From the NCBI GenBank assembly GCA_913062645.1, contig CAJXVW010000002.1, positions 489,433 to 553,432 of the forward strand: a stretch of 64,000 bases of DNA, in the 5' to 3' direction. Each line of letters begins with the position of its first letter. The stretch's first letter is position 1. Under the pieces are notes generated by a model. It did no database searches, was not told where the DNA came from, and was given only the letters and a program-made list of their open reading frames with translations. The stretch is from an uncultured Mycoplasmatota bacterium. GTDB lineage: Bacteria; Bacillota_I; Bacilli_A; Izemoplasmatales; Izemoplasmataceae. Below are positions 22,161 through 31,543 of the stretch, piece by piece. The translations under genes and the position numbers were made by a program.

Positions 22161-23284
22161 TATTCGGTGCGGACGGGGAGGATCAACTGCAGCATGTTTT
22201 CATCGTATTCGCCCTTGATGATGAAGGGGCGGATTTCACCGGTGAAATTGATGCTTACTTCGCTGGAATTGAAGATTTTCAGAGCATCCAGGATATATTT
22301 GGAACTGAACGCGATTTTGAAGGGATGTCCGACGATTTCATCAACCGGATACACTTCTTCCAGAACTTTCCCGATTTCGGGTGAGTTCGATGTGATCTCG
22401 ACGATGTTGTCCTGGCGCAGTGCCAGTTTGACGATGGCGTTGTTGCCGTCACGGCTCGACAGCAAGCTGGCGCGTTCGATGGCGGTGGACAGGTTCTCTT
22501 TGTTGAACTTGATGACGGTTGGGAAATCGGTCGGAATCAATTTGGATGTTTCCGGGTAGTTTCCTTCGAGCAACCGTGATTGGAACAGTAAATTGTTGTA
22601 TTTGAAGAGAATCTTCGAGTGATCAAAGTGCAGTTCGACCTGGTCGTTGTTGTTTTCCAACACTTTGATCAGTTCTTCGAGACTGCGACCGGGGATGATG
22701 ATGTTGAGCGGCTCATAGGAATCGTTCAGTTCGATCTCTTTTTGGCTTAACCGATAGCTGTCGGTGGCGATTGCCGTCAGTTTCTTGCCATCGATTTTGA
22801 AGTTGACGCCGGTGAGAATCGGACGGTTTTCAATCGAAGACGTCGCGAACGCTGTCTGACGGATGATCGTCTTGAGGACGCGGACATTGATTTTGATTGA
22901 TTTGACTTTCTCGTTGAACTGCAATTCCGGATAATCTTCCAAATCCATCATATTGAGCGTGATGTCCGAGCGATCGGCTTCGATGCGCAACATGTTGTCC
23001 ATGGCCATCGACAGATTGACTTTCAATCCATCGAGCTTGCGAATGATTTCGACAAAGTATTTGCCGGGAATCAGCGCGGATCCTTCTTTGGTGACGTCAA
23101 GACTCGGGTCCTTGACGGTCAGTTTGATGGCGATATCGGAGTTGCTGGTGGTAATCACCAGGTGATCTTTCAATACATCTAACTTGATGCCCTGGAGGGC
23201 AGGATTCGGTGTTTTGTTCGACAAGGCTTTTTGTGCGACGATCAGGTTGTTCAGCAATGTGTCTTTGTTGATTTGAAAATTCAT
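22160..23284 (-). CDS. dnaN: DNA polymerase III beta clamp
   Basis: The 374-residue sliding clamp forms a ring dimer of three similar domains per chain. Recognisable family stretches are the start MNFQINKDTLLNNL, the central TGVNFKIDGKKLTAIATDSYRLSQKE and the C-terminal end QLILPVRTE. ATG start behind gaggtgagg. It lies downstream of dnaA with its own extended -10 promoter in the 125-bp spacer. Confidence 0.97.
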   Translation of the reverse strand: MNFQINKDTLLNNLIVAQKALSNKTPNPALQGIKLDVLKDHLVITTSNSDIAIKLTVKDPSLDVTKEGSALIPGKYFVEIIRKLDGLKVNLSMAMDNMLRIEADRSDITLNMMDLEDYPELQFNEKVKSIKINVRVLKTIIRQTAFATSSIENRPILTGVNFKIDGKKLTAIATDSYRLSQKEIELNDSYEPLNIIIPGRSLEELIKVLENNNDQVELHFDHSKILFKYNNLLFQSRLLEGNYPETSKLIPTDFPTVIKFNKENLSTAIERASLLSSRDGNNAIVKLALRQDNIVEITSNSPEIGKVLEEVYPVDEIVGHPFKIAFSSKYILDALKIFNSSEVSINFTGEIRPFIIKGEYDENMLQLILPVRTE

Positions 23285-23371
23285 GTCCTCACCTCTAATT
23301 GACTATAATTTATATTGTTGATTATTATTGTGTCGTGTGGATTTGTGGAAACCTCGCAAAATCATACTCAT

Positions 23372-23380
23372 ATTATATCA
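23372..23380 (-). promoter_or_regulatory. dnaN promoter (extended -10) in the dnaA-dnaN spacer
   Basis: Minus strand TGATATAAT in the 125-bp spacer. Two DnaA-box-like sequences (23336-23344 and 23344-23352, tgtggattt and tgtggaaac) lie downstream of it, so DnaA may also act here. Confidence 0.65.
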
Positions 23381-23409
23381 CATAACGCTGTTTTTAGCGA
23401 TTTATTTTT

Positions 23410-24783
23410 TCACTTTTGTCCACATTTTATCGTCAGTTTTTCCACGTCTTTCTTCACGTTTGGATCCATCTCCATCTCGTTGTTGATTTTCTCGACGGAA
23501 TGCATGACGGTGGAGTGATCGCGATTGCCGAAGAAGGTCCCGATTTTCTTGTAGGGAAGGTCATACAAGGTTTTGATCAGATACATTGAAACCTGTCTCG
23601 GAAAGACGTATTTGGCGGTTCGCTTCTTCGATACCAGATCACTGGTCGAGATGCGGTAGTAATCGCTGACGATGCTCATGATGTTTTTGATCTTGTTTTC
23701 GCTGAGGAAATTGTCGTTGATACGCGGTTTGACAAGTGTTTCCAACGCGGCTTCCGCATTTTTCACGGTGAACTCGAAATTGAATGCCGTGCAATAGAAC
23801 AACACGCGCTTCAGCGCGCCCTCGAGTTCGCGTACGTTGTTGTCAAACACACTGGCGATGTATTCGATCACGTCATCGGGAATCAAATCGGCGTTGGATG
23901 TTTCCGCCATCAGCTTTTTGCGCAGAATCTTGATCCGGTGATCGAGATCCGGACGATTGATGTCAACCGTGACACCCCACTCAAACCGCGACGTAAGGCG
24001 GCTCATGATGTCTTTCAGTTCGTTGGCGCTGCGATCGGAAGTAATGACGATTTGCTTCTGCTGGCCGTGCAACAGTTCGAACAATTTGAAGAACTCGTTC
24101 TGCGACTGGTCTTTGCCGGACAGAAATTGGATGTCATCGACCAGCAAGACGTCGACGTTGCGGTACTTGTCATAAAACTCATCGTATTTCTTTTTGGACG
24201 CGTGACGCACGTATTCCTCTACGAACTGATCGGTCTTGACGTACAGGACGCGGGCGTTCATGTCGCCTTCCAAGATGTAGTTGCCGACACACTGCATGAG
24301 ATGAGTCTTGCCCAGACCGACATCTCCGAAAATGTACAGTGGATTAGCGACGACACCTGGTTGATCGGCGACTTTGATGGCACTTGTGTAGGCCAAACGG
24401 TTGGAGTTCCCAACCACGAAACTGTCGAAGGTGTAACTGGTGTTCAGATTGCCTTGAATGTAGCGGTCCGTCAAGGAATCATCGGCCTGATTGACAGCGA
24501 ATTCTTTGTCATCGGCGAGTTCCTTAGATGCCTGGGATTCGGTCATGATCCGGAATTTGTGGGGATCGTCCAGTTTGAGTTCGAGATAACGGTTCAGTTT
24601 GTTCAAATACAACATTTCGATGCGGCGCTTGATGAAGTCGTTGGGAGCAACGAGATAGATGTAATTGTTTACCACTTTAAAAACTGTATTCACAGGATCA
24701 AAAATCTCCGCGAATACAACTTCGTCCAAATCGTCTTCCAACGATTGTTTGATTTCTTGCCAAATTGTTGTGTATTTTTCCAT
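23410..24783 (-). CDS. dnaA: chromosomal replication initiator DnaA
   Basis: The 457-residue AAA+ initiator melts oriC and loads the helicase. Domain I (about 1-85) is followed by a linker, an AAA+ core with Walker A FGDVGLGKTH and Walker B VLLVDDIQFLSG, and domain IV with the DNA-binding signature RDHSTVMHSVEKI. The start is the ATG at 24781-24783 behind ttgaggtgaaccc rather than the GTG nine bases upstream. It is divergent from rpmH across the origin. Confidence 0.98.
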   Translation of the reverse strand: MEKYTTIWQEIKQSLEDDLDEVVFAEIFDPVNTVFKVVNNYIYLVAPNDFIKRRIEMLYLNKLNRYLELKLDDPHKFRIMTESQASKELADDKEFAVNQADDSLTDRYIQGNLNTSYTFDSFVVGNSNRLAYTSAIKVADQPGVVANPLYIFGDVGLGKTHLMQCVGNYILEGDMNARVLYVKTDQFVEEYVRHASKKKYDEFYDKYRNVDVLLVDDIQFLSGKDQSQNEFFKLFELLHGQQKQIVITSDRSANELKDIMSRLTSRFEWGVTVDINRPDLDHRIKILRKKLMAETSNADLIPDDVIEYIASVFDNNVRELEGALKRVLFYCTAFNFEFTVKNAEAALETLVKPRINDNFLSENKIKNIMSIVSDYYRISTSDLVSKKRTAKYVFPRQVSMYLIKTLYDLPYKKIGTFFGNRDHSTVMHSVEKINNEMEMDPNVKKDVEKLTIKCGQK

Positions 24784-25084
24784 CGGGTTCACCTCAAAAA
24801 TCTATACCCATAATATACCACGAAAAAAAACAGAAATGAAACAAAACTTATACACGGAAATTGTGGAAAACTTTTCTAATCCACAACGTTTCCAGTAACA
24901 TGTTGTTGATGGTAAATCGCTAGTTATAGTTGTTAAAGTGGGTTATCAACAATTTTCACAAAGACGCCTTTCCAGTAAAACACATTTCCACAATGGCCAC
25001 CGTTGAAATCACGGAATCAAGCCCAAAACCAATGTGGAAAACTTTTGTGGTTTCCAACCTTTCAGGAAAAATCCATCAATTGTA
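24784..25084 (+). other. oriC: oriC region with DnaA-box cluster
   Basis: This AT-rich non-coding stretch between dnaA and rpmH holds at least six sequences within one or two bases of TTATCCACA: 24848-24856 (ttatacacg), 24862-24870 (minus, ttttccaca), 24877-24885 (taatccaca), 24943-24951 (ttatcaaca), 24984-24992 (atttccaca) and 25033-25041 (minus, ttttccaca). Gene orientation diverges here on both sides. With the weaker boxes in the dnaA-dnaN spacer it may form a bipartite origin as in Bacillus; that is an inference. No perfect box is present. Confidence 0.88.
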
Positions 25085-25113
25085 TTGACACACCTTTTTA
25101 TTGCATATATAAT
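25085..25113 (+). promoter_or_regulatory. consensus promoter of rpmH
   Basis: TTGACA, a 17-bp spacer, TATAAT: a perfect sigma-A type consensus about 45 bases before the start codon. Confidence 0.92.
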
Positions 25114-25157
25114 GTTATAGCATGGTTTTTCAACTATCGGACTAGGAGGTGTTGATC

Positions 25158-25304
25158 ATGTCGAAACGCACATATCAACCGAACAAACGCAAAAGAGCCA
25201 AAACGCACGGCTTCTTCGCCCGCATGAAAACCAAGGGCGGACGCAACGTTCTCGCCAGACGCAGAGCAAAAGGCCGTAAGAAACTCACCGTCGCCGACGA
25301 ATAA
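25158..25304 (+). CDS. rpmH: 50S ribosomal protein L34
   Basis: The 48-residue, highly basic protein is below the ORF-track cutoff. It has the L34 signature ([37 protein letters not shown], quoted in part) with a slightly longer acidic tail (TVADE) than most. ATG behind actaggaggtg. It is divergent from dnaA across oriC and precedes rnpA, as in nearly all bacteria. Confidence 0.97.
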   Translation: MSKRTYQPNKRKRAKTHGFFARMKTKGGRNVLARRRAKGRKKLTVADE

Positions 25305-25337
25305 TACAATCGAATCGAACATATTATACTATACCTG

Positions 25338-25378
25338 AAACCACCTGAAAACTATAATATACGTTTTTGCGGTGGTTT
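25338..25378 (+). repeat. large-loop hairpin between rpmH and rnpA
   Basis: aaaccacc (25338-25345) and ggtggttt (25371-25378) can pair around a 25-nt loop and are followed by a short T run. This may be a partial terminator that lowers rnpA transcription relative to rpmH. The loop includes tataat. Confidence 0.5.
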
Positions 25379-25399
25379 TTATGTTTCCGAGGTGATGGT

Positions 25400-25732
25400 A
25401 TGAAAAAAGAGTATCGAATCAAACAAGGAAGCGACATCGAAGCGATCATGAAACTACGACAAAACGCTGGTAACCGCGATTTTGTCGTATACAAAAGAGA
25501 AAACCATGGCCAATCTCATTTTCGTTTCGCAGTCAGTGTTCCCAAGAAGTATGGAAAAGCGGTGAAACGCAACCGCATGAAACGTCAGATTCGCGCAATT
25601 GTCGCCGGACTTGACATCGTTGATCACGTCGACATCTTCATTGTCGTGAAACCCAGCGCCAGCACGTTGGAGTTCGCGCAAATCAAAGATAATGTGACGC
25701 GATTGATGGACAAATTGAAACTTTTGAGGTGA
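25400..25732 (+). CDS. rnpA: ribonuclease P protein component
   Basis: The 110-residue basic protein binds the RNase P RNA and helps recognise pre-tRNA leaders. The signature motif AVKRNRMKRQIRAIV (RNR) is present at about residues 52-66, preceded by FRFAVSVPKKYGKA. The start is the ATG at 25400 behind cgaggtgatgg; the ORF-track extension overlaps the hairpin. It is 4 bp before yidC. Confidence 0.96.
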   Translation: MKKEYRIKQGSDIEAIMKLRQNAGNRDFVVYKRENHGQSHFRFAVSVPKKYGKAVKRNRMKRQIRAIVAGLDIVDHVDIFIVVKPSASTLEFAQIKDNVTRLMDKLKLLR

Positions 25733-25736
25733 GAAC

Positions 25737-26672
25737 ATGAATCGAAACAGAAGAATTCAGTTGATCGTATTGACGTTGGTTCTTGTCGTGTTGCTTAGTG
25801 CCTGTAATAATGGCGATACGATGTACGACAAGCCGATTGGCGCCGAAGGTGGCTGGGGTTGGCTGCAATGGATCATTACCCAGATTGCCGAGTTCACATA
25901 TTGGCTCAGTCTTCAGCTGGGCGGACACTACTGGGTGGGTCTGATCGTGGTGACGCTGATTGTCCGTTCCGCGGGGTGGCCGATCTACGCCAAGAGCAAC
26001 GCAATGACGCTCAACATGCAACAGGCACAGCCGGAATTGAACAAAATCCAAGAGAAGTACAAAGGGCGCAACGACGAGGTTTCCCAGCGCAAGATGCAGC
26101 AAGAAACCCTTGAGGTATACCGCAAATACAACATCAATCCACTCGGATGTCTGTTGCCGTTTTTACAGATGCCGATCTTCATTGCGATGTACCAAGTTGT
26201 ACGTCGACTGCCACTGTCGGATGGAACCATAGACGGTGTGGTGGTGTCGGGAATCAAAGACTACAGCGCGTTGAACTTCACATTCCTCGGCATGGATTTG
26301 AAGAGTGGTGTTGAATTCTCGGTATTCGCATCGGATGGCTTTGGAGCCGGTATGGCTGCCATTTTCCCGGAAGTACTGCTGGCGATCATTGTCGGACTGT
26401 TGATGTTCGGATACCAGAAATACGCCCAAAGCAAACCGGAATATCTCCAGAACAAGAAGTACCAGTCGAAACAAGCTCAGGCCACGGCCAACCAGATGAA
26501 GTACATGTCGTATTTCATGGTGTTCATGCTCGTTTCGATCGCGATCACCAATAACGGTATCGCGCTGTACTGGATCGTCGGTAACTCATTCCAGTTCCTG
26601 CAGACCTACATCAATCGGCGTCAAAGCTACAAGAAACACTTGGAATCGCAAAACATAGTAAAAAGCATATAG
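25737..26672 (+). CDS. yidC: YidC/Oxa1 membrane protein insertase (lipoprotein type)
   Basis: The 311-residue membrane insertase has a signal peptide ending in a lipobox (VVLLSAC at about residues 16-22), so the mature protein is probably lipid-anchored, as in Bacillus SpoIIIJ. The conserved Oxa1 domain (about 60-290) has five hydrophobic segments; the first carries an Arg (LIVRSAGWPIYAK) typical of the hydrophilic groove. It works with the SRP/Sec system or alone on small membrane proteins. It is cotranscribed with rnpA and khpB. Confidence 0.96.
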   Translation: MNRNRRIQLIVLTLVLVVLLSACNNGDTMYDKPIGAEGGWGWLQWIITQIAEFTYWLSLQLGGHYWVGLIVVTLIVRSAGWPIYAKSNAMTLNMQQAQPELNKIQEKYKGRNDEVSQRKMQQETLEVYRKYNINPLGCLLPFLQMPIFIAMYQVVRRLPLSDGTIDGVVVSGIKDYSALNFTFLGMDLKSGVEFSVFASDGFGAGMAAIFPEVLLAIIVGLLMFGYQKYAQSKPEYLQNKKYQSKQAQATANQMKYMSYFMVFMLVSIAITNNGIALYWIVGNSFQFLQTYINRRQSYKKHLESQNIVKSI

Positions 26673-26687
26673 AGGTGTGACTGACAT

Positions 26688-27296
26688 ATGAAAACATACG
26701 AATTCGAAACCAAATCGTTAGACGAAGCAAGTGCCGTCGCAGCGGAAGAAATGCGCGTCGGCAAGCAATACATCGACATCGAGGTACTCGATAAATCAGG
26801 ATTAATTTCCAAAACGTACAAAGTTCGGGCGACGGTGAATGTCGATCCCGCCGAAATCGGCTACAACGCGCTGAAAGACATGTTTGAAACCATGGGTGTC
26901 GAAGCGCAGATCGAGATGCGCCGCAAGTCGGACACGGAAATCTCCTATCGCATCAACACCGATGAAAACCCGTTGTTGATCGGCCGCAACGGCAAAACCC
27001 TGGAAAGCATCCAGTACTACATCCGCAATCTCATCAGTGTGTTCACCGATGAGCGCTTCATCGTGCTGGTTGACATCGGTGGCTACAAGGCCAACCGCAA
27101 ACGCCAGCTGGAAATTCTCGCCACCAAGACGGCGAAAAGTGTCGCACGCAGTAAAATCGAAGCCAAACTGGAACCGATGAACGCCTATGAACGGCGGATC
27201 ATTCATACCAAACTATCTGATTGGCGCGACGTCACAACCATCTCCGAAGGAGAAGGGAAAGAGCGTCACTTGGTCATCAAACCAAAGAGGAAATAA
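26688..27296 (+). CDS. khpB: RNA-binding protein KhpB (Jag/EloR)
   Basis: The 202-residue protein has the full three-part architecture: an N-terminal Jag domain (about 1-50, KTYEFETKSLDEA), a KH domain with the GRNGKTLESIQYYIRNL loop (about 95-115), and a C-terminal R3H domain (about 140-200, MNAYERRIIHTKLSD). With KhpA it binds RNA and influences cell elongation in Gram-positive cocci. The position behind yidC is the conserved one. One base separates it from pth. Confidence 0.94.
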   Translation: MKTYEFETKSLDEASAVAAEEMRVGKQYIDIEVLDKSGLISKTYKVRATVNVDPAEIGYNALKDMFETMGVEAQIEMRRKSDTEISYRINTDENPLLIGRNGKTLESIQYYIRNLISVFTDERFIVLVDIGGYKANRKRQLEILATKTAKSVARSKIEAKLEPMNAYERRIIHTKLSDWRDVTTISEGEGKERHLVIKPKRK

Positions 27297-27297
27297 C

Positions 27298-27846
27298 ATG
27301 AAACTCGTCGTCGGATTGGGAAATCCGGGCGCGAAGTACGAACGAACCAAACACAACATCGGGTTCATGTGTCTGGATTTCTATGCGAACAAACGTGGTT
27401 TGACATTCAAAATGGAACGCAAGTTTCATGGGGAAGCGCTGAAACAAGGCGATTTGATCCTTCTCAAACCACATACGTTCATGAACCTGTCCGGACAGAG
27501 CGTACGGGCCGTCGCCGATTATTACGACATCGCCATAGACGATATTCTCGTCATTTATGATGATTTCGTGTTGCCGCTGGGTAAAATCCGACTCCGCGAA
27601 CAAGGTGGAGCCGGTGGCCACAACGGCATGCAATCAACCATTGATCACTTGGGTACGGATACTGTGAAACGGCTTCGTTTCGGGATTGATTCCAATCCTT
27701 TGATGGACGCCAAAGACTATGTTCTGAGCAATTTCGGTAAAACCGAACTCGATGCCATTTTACCAAGTGTCAAGACGGTCACGGAAATCATCGACGCATT
27801 TGTCGAGGGAATGACATTCTCCAACATCATGAATCAATTCAATTAA
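27298..27846 (+). CDS. pth: peptidyl-tRNA hydrolase
   Basis: The 182-residue enzyme rescues tRNAs by cleaving peptidyl-tRNA. Signatures: VVGLGNPGAKYERTKHNIGF with the catalytic His, LLKPHTFMNLSGQSV, the DDFVLPLGKIRLR segment with the catalytic Asp, and GGAGGHNGM. The start is the ATG at 27298 behind aagaggaaat; the track's longer frame lies inside khpB. It ends in a terminator before mfd, preserving the pth-mfd pairing known from Bacillus. Confidence 0.96.
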   Translation: MKLVVGLGNPGAKYERTKHNIGFMCLDFYANKRGLTFKMERKFHGEALKQGDLILLKPHTFMNLSGQSVRAVADYYDIAIDDILVIYDDFVLPLGKIRLREQGGAGGHNGMQSTIDHLGTDTVKRLRFGIDSNPLMDAKDYVLSNFGKTELDAILPSVKTVTEIIDAFVEGMTFSNIMNQFN

Positions 27847-27864
27847 GCCCATTTGGGCTTTTTT
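27845..27864 (+). terminator. terminator of the rpmH-pth unit
   Basis: aagccc-attt-gggctt followed by tttt at the pth stop. Confidence 0.85.
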
Positions 27865-27866
27865 GA

Positions 27867-27895
27867 TTGAAAACAACCACTCTTTGTGCTATTCT
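27867..27895 (+). promoter_or_regulatory. candidate promoter of mfd
   Basis: TTGAAA, 17-bp spacer, TATTCT. Downstream in the leader a hairpin (agcgaat at 27912-27918 with attcgct at 27937-27943, extended by ccc/ggg) lies before the ribosome site. Confidence 0.6.
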
Positions 27896-27965
27896 ATTAT
27901 CGCCTAAACCAAGCGAATACCCCCCTCTGTGGCGGGATTCGCTATCCGTGCGTGGGAGGTATCCG

Positions 27966-30900
27966 ATGAACAACATCCTGCAGTATTTCAAACAAACACC
28001 GTTTTTCCAATCCCTACAATCACAGTTCAGCAAGCGCGATGAGCTGCATCTTGTCAACACCAACGACAATTTCAGCATTCTCGCTCTTCTTTCGTTGTAT
28101 CACGATGTCGATCATAATGTCCTCGTCGTAACGCCCAACCTCTACAACGCCCAAAAGGTCTATGACAAACTGGCCGCCTACCTCGACGAACACCAGTTGG
28201 CATTCTTCCCGCAGGATGAGTTCATGACCACGGAAATGTTGGCGATGAGCACCGAATTCAAGGTGGAACGAATCAACACCGTCAGCAAACTGATGGACCA
28301 CGACAAATTGATCGTGGTGACAAACACCACTGGATTCATCAAGAATTTGATGCCGTTTTCGAAATGGGAAACGGCCATACTAAGACTAAAACTACAAGAT
28401 GTTCACGACGTGGACGGGGTCCTGGAAAAACTGGTTTCGATGGGGTATTCCCGAGAAGAAACCGTCGACAAACAAGGCGAGTTTTCCTATCGCGGAGGCA
28501 TTTTGGACATCTATCCGTTGAACGAAGTTCATCCCGTTCGCATCGAGTGGTTTGACGATGAGGTCGACTCGATACGTCAGTTTGACGTCGAAACGCAACG
28601 CTCGACGGTGAAAGTGAAACATGTCGAAATCTATCCGATGTACGAGTTCTATTACACCAACGAAGAATTCCAGGTGATTCGAGACAATGTCGAGCGACAA
28701 CTGCAACGGATCACGGTTGATGGCAAGGCCCACGATCGAATTGTGGACGATCTGATGAATCTCGAACACCACAATGACATCGACAAACTGTCGCGGTATC
28801 AACTGTTTTTGCCGGATAAACAAGAAACGATCAGTGATTATCTCGGCAACCAGACGGTTGTCTACTGGGAACACAAGCGCGTTCACGACAATTACAACGA
28901 TGTCGTCAACGACATCACCGAATGGTATCAGGATACCGGCGATTATCCGAAATTGGGCTTTGAGCTGGTTCGTGACATCGATCATATATTTAATGGAAAA
29001 TCGCTATACATGGACGTTTTTGGGGATGTCAAAATCACCGAAAAACACTTGAATGTACGCGTCAAGGAAGCAGTCTTGTACAACAATAACATCCACATGT
29101 TCCTTGGCGACATCAAGAAATACGATCGTTACACAACGATCATTCTGTCATTCCGACATCAACGCTCTTTGCATCATTTCACCGAATTGATTGAAGACAA
29201 GGTCCCGTATTACATTGTTGGACCAAAAGACTCCATCGTTCCAAAACGGCTGAATTTGGTCGTTAGCGACAATCGGTTGTCATTTGAACATCATGACACC
29301 AACACGATTCTCCTCAACGAGGACAACATCTACAAACAACAGGAACGCAAACAACCGAAATACCGTACCACAATGAAAGACGCCAAGAAGATTTCCACCG
29401 TGGAAGAGTTGAAAAAAGGCGACCTGGTCGTCCACTACAATCACGGTATCGGGCGGTTTCTCGGTGTTACACAGATGACATTGGGAGAGTTTACGAACGA
29501 TTACGTTCACATCGCTTACAAAGGTGACGATACGTTGTACATTCCAATTGAAAACATTCACCTGATTCAGAAGTACATCGGCAGTGAAGGGGTTCGTCCC
29601 AAGATTCACAAACTCAATAGTGGCGAATGGGCACGAACCAAACTGCGGGTTCGCAAGCGCGTTCGCGATATCGCTGACAAGCTGATTCAACTCTATGCCA
29701 TGCGGGAACAGGCGAAAGGGTTCGCGTTCAGTCCGGAATCGGATCTTCAGATGGATTTTGAAGCGGATTTTCCGTATCAGGAAACCCCCGATCAAGCAAC
29801 CGCGATCGAAGATGTCAAGCGCGACATGGAATCCGAACGCCCAATGGATCGCCTGATCTGTGGGGATGTCGGGTACGGCAAGACGGAAGTGGCGTTACGG
29901 GCAGCCTTCAAAGCTGTGTTGGACAATAAACAGGTAGCCTATCTGGCGCCTACTACAGTCCTTTCCCGGCAACATTACTATACGTTTAAGGAGCGCTTGG
30001 ACCGATATGGTATCAAGGTTGCGTTGTTGAATCGTTTCGTCATCAAATCCGTCCAGCGAGACGTGTTGGCGAAATTGTCCACAGGAGAAATCGACATTGT
30101 CATCGGTACACACCGCATTCTATCCAGAGACATGCAGTTTCACGATCTTGGCTTGTTGATTGTGGATGAAGAGCAGCGATTCGGTGTGGAACACAAAGAA
30201 CGCATCAAGGAACTGAAGGTGAACATCGATGTTCTGTCGCTCAGTGCGACACCAATTCCCCGCACCTTGCAGATGGCGATCACCGGTGTCAAGAGCATGT
30301 CGTTGCTGGAAACACCCCCCGCCAACCGGTATCCGATTCAGACTTATGTTTTGGAGCGAAACGACTCGGTAATCCGTGATGCGATTCAAAGGGAAATGGC
30401 TAGAAAAGGACAAGTATTCTATCTGTACAATCGCGTTGATGACATCAATGTGATTGCCAATCGCATCAAGCGACTGGTGCCCGAAGCACGCGTTGTGTTC
30501 GCCCACGGCAAGATGAGCCGCATCCGGATGGAAGAGGTCATTCAGGCCTTTTTGGACGGGGAGTATGATGTGTTGGTATCGACGACGATCATTGAGACCG
30601 GCATCGACATTCCCAATGCGAATACACTGCTGGTGCACGACAGTGATCGGCTCGGATTGGCGCAACTCTACCAGATTCGCGGTCGAGTAGGGCGCAGCGA
30701 TCGCATCGCTTATGCGTACCTCATGTATCAGAAAAACAAACAACTCACCGAAGAAGCATTGAAACGACTGCGTGTCATCAAGGAATTCACGGAACTGGGA
30801 TCGGGATTCAAGATTGCCGTCCGTGACTTGAGCATCCGCGGGGCTGGCGACGTCCTTGGCACCGAGCAATCCGGATTTATGGACAGCGTCGGGCTGGATT

Positions 30901-31418
30901 TGTTCTTGGACATGCTGAAAGAAGAAATTGATCGCCAACAAACGGGTGAAGAACCCTCTGATGAGAAACAGGAAACGGCTTCACCGCTGAAAATTCAAGT
31001 CAACAAATACATCGACGACAACTACATCAAGAACGATTATGTGAAGATGGAGATGCACCGGAAAATCACCAATATTCGATCCAAAGAAGACATCCGTCAG
31101 TTGATGGAAGAGTTCCAAGATCGATTCGGTCTGCCGCCCAAAGAAATCAACCTCTACATGTATGAGAAACTGTTTGAACATCTGGCGAAGGAAAAAGGAT
31201 TGGAAAAAATCCGTGAGTTGAAGAACAACGTCACATTCCGACTCAATCAGGAAGCATCGCGCAACATCAATGGTGAGTACCTTTTTGCCAAGGCCAATGA
31301 GATCAGTCCGTTCATCCGCTTCCAATACAAGGCGGAACGGTTGAACGTGATCATCGACACGATCAAATTGAACCGCCATTATTTGTACGTCATCGTTGAT
31401 TTGTTGGAATTGTTGTAA
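27966..31418 (+). CDS. mfd: transcription-repair coupling factor Mfd
   Basis: The 1150-residue motor removes stalled RNA polymerase and recruits UvrA. Domains in order: UvrB-like region (about 20-450), RNA polymerase-interacting CarD/Tudor domain (about 490-560, beginning at KKGDLVVHYNHGIGRF), the RecG-like helicase core with Walker A GDVGYGKTEVALRA and the DEEQ box (VDEEQRFGVEHKE), then the TRCF domain. The start is the ATG at 27966 behind gggaggt; the extended ORF-track start is in the leader. Confidence 0.97.
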   Translation: MNNILQYFKQTPFFQSLQSQFSKRDELHLVNTNDNFSILALLSLYHDVDHNVLVVTPNLYNAQKVYDKLAAYLDEHQLAFFPQDEFMTTEMLAMSTEFKVERINTVSKLMDHDKLIVVTNTTGFIKNLMPFSKWETAILRLKLQDVHDVDGVLEKLVSMGYSREETVDKQGEFSYRGGILDIYPLNEVHPVRIEWFDDEVDSIRQFDVETQRSTVKVKHVEIYPMYEFYYTNEEFQVIRDNVERQLQRITVDGKAHDRIVDDLMNLEHHNDIDKLSRYQLFLPDKQETISDYLGNQTVVYWEHKRVHDNYNDVVNDITEWYQDTGDYPKLGFELVRDIDHIFNGKSLYMDVFGDVKITEKHLNVRVKEAVLYNNNIHMFLGDIKKYDRYTTIILSFRHQRSLHHFTELIEDKVPYYIVGPKDSIVPKRLNLVVSDNRLSFEHHDTNTILLNEDNIYKQQERKQPKYRTTMKDAKKISTVEELKKGDLVVHYNHGIGRFLGVTQMTLGEFTNDYVHIAYKGDDTLYIPIENIHLIQKYIGSEGVRPKIHKLNSGEWARTKLRVRKRVRDIADKLIQLYAMREQAKGFAFSPESDLQMDFEADFPYQETPDQATAIEDVKRDMESERPMDRLICGDVGYGKTEVALRAAFKAVLDNKQVAYLAPTTVLSRQHYYTFKERLDRYGIKVALLNRFVIKSVQRDVLAKLSTGEIDIVIGTHRILSRDMQFHDLGLLIVDEEQRFGVEHKERIKELKVNIDVLSLSATPIPRTLQMAITGVKSMSLLETPPANRYPIQTYVLERNDSVIRDAIQREMARKGQVFYLYNRVDDINVIANRIKRLVPEARVVFAHGKMSRIRMEEVIQAFLDGEYDVLVSTTIIETGIDIPNANTLLVHDSDRLGLAQLYQIRGRVGRSDRIAYAYLMYQKNKQLTEEALKRLRVIKEFTELGSGFKIAVRDLSIRGAGDVLGTEQSGFMDSVGLDLFLDMLKEEIDRQQTGEEPSDEKQETASPLKIQVNKYIDDNYIKNDYVKMEMHRKITNIRSKEDIRQLMEEFQDRFGLPPKEINLYMYEKLFEHLAKEKGLEKIRELKNNVTFRLNQEASRNINGEYLFAKANEISPFIRFQYKAERLNVIIDTIKLNRHYLYVIVDLLELL

Positions 31419-31425
31419 TTAAGGG

Positions 31426-31449
31426 AAAGGGCCAATTTTGGCCCTTTTA
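31426..31449 (+). terminator. terminator of mfd
   Basis: aaagggcca-attt-tggcccttt followed by T. Confidence 0.88.
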
Positions 31450-31493
31450 TTATAGTTATTCATATGGTGGTTGATCACGCTGAATGTCAAGTG

Positions 31494-31522
31494 TTGACAT
31501 CGAATTTACTCCGTGATATGAT
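31494..31522 (+). promoter_or_regulatory. promoter of purA
   Basis: TTGACA, 17-bp spacer, TATGAT; transcription would start near 31529, leaving a leader of about 90 nt. Confidence 0.85.
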
Positions 31523-31543
31523 ACAAATGGTTGTTTCCAAAAC

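Noticed and set aside
30120-30941. 273-aa minus-strand ORF opposite mfd
   Set aside because: Shadow of the helicase core of mfd; no promoter or start signal.
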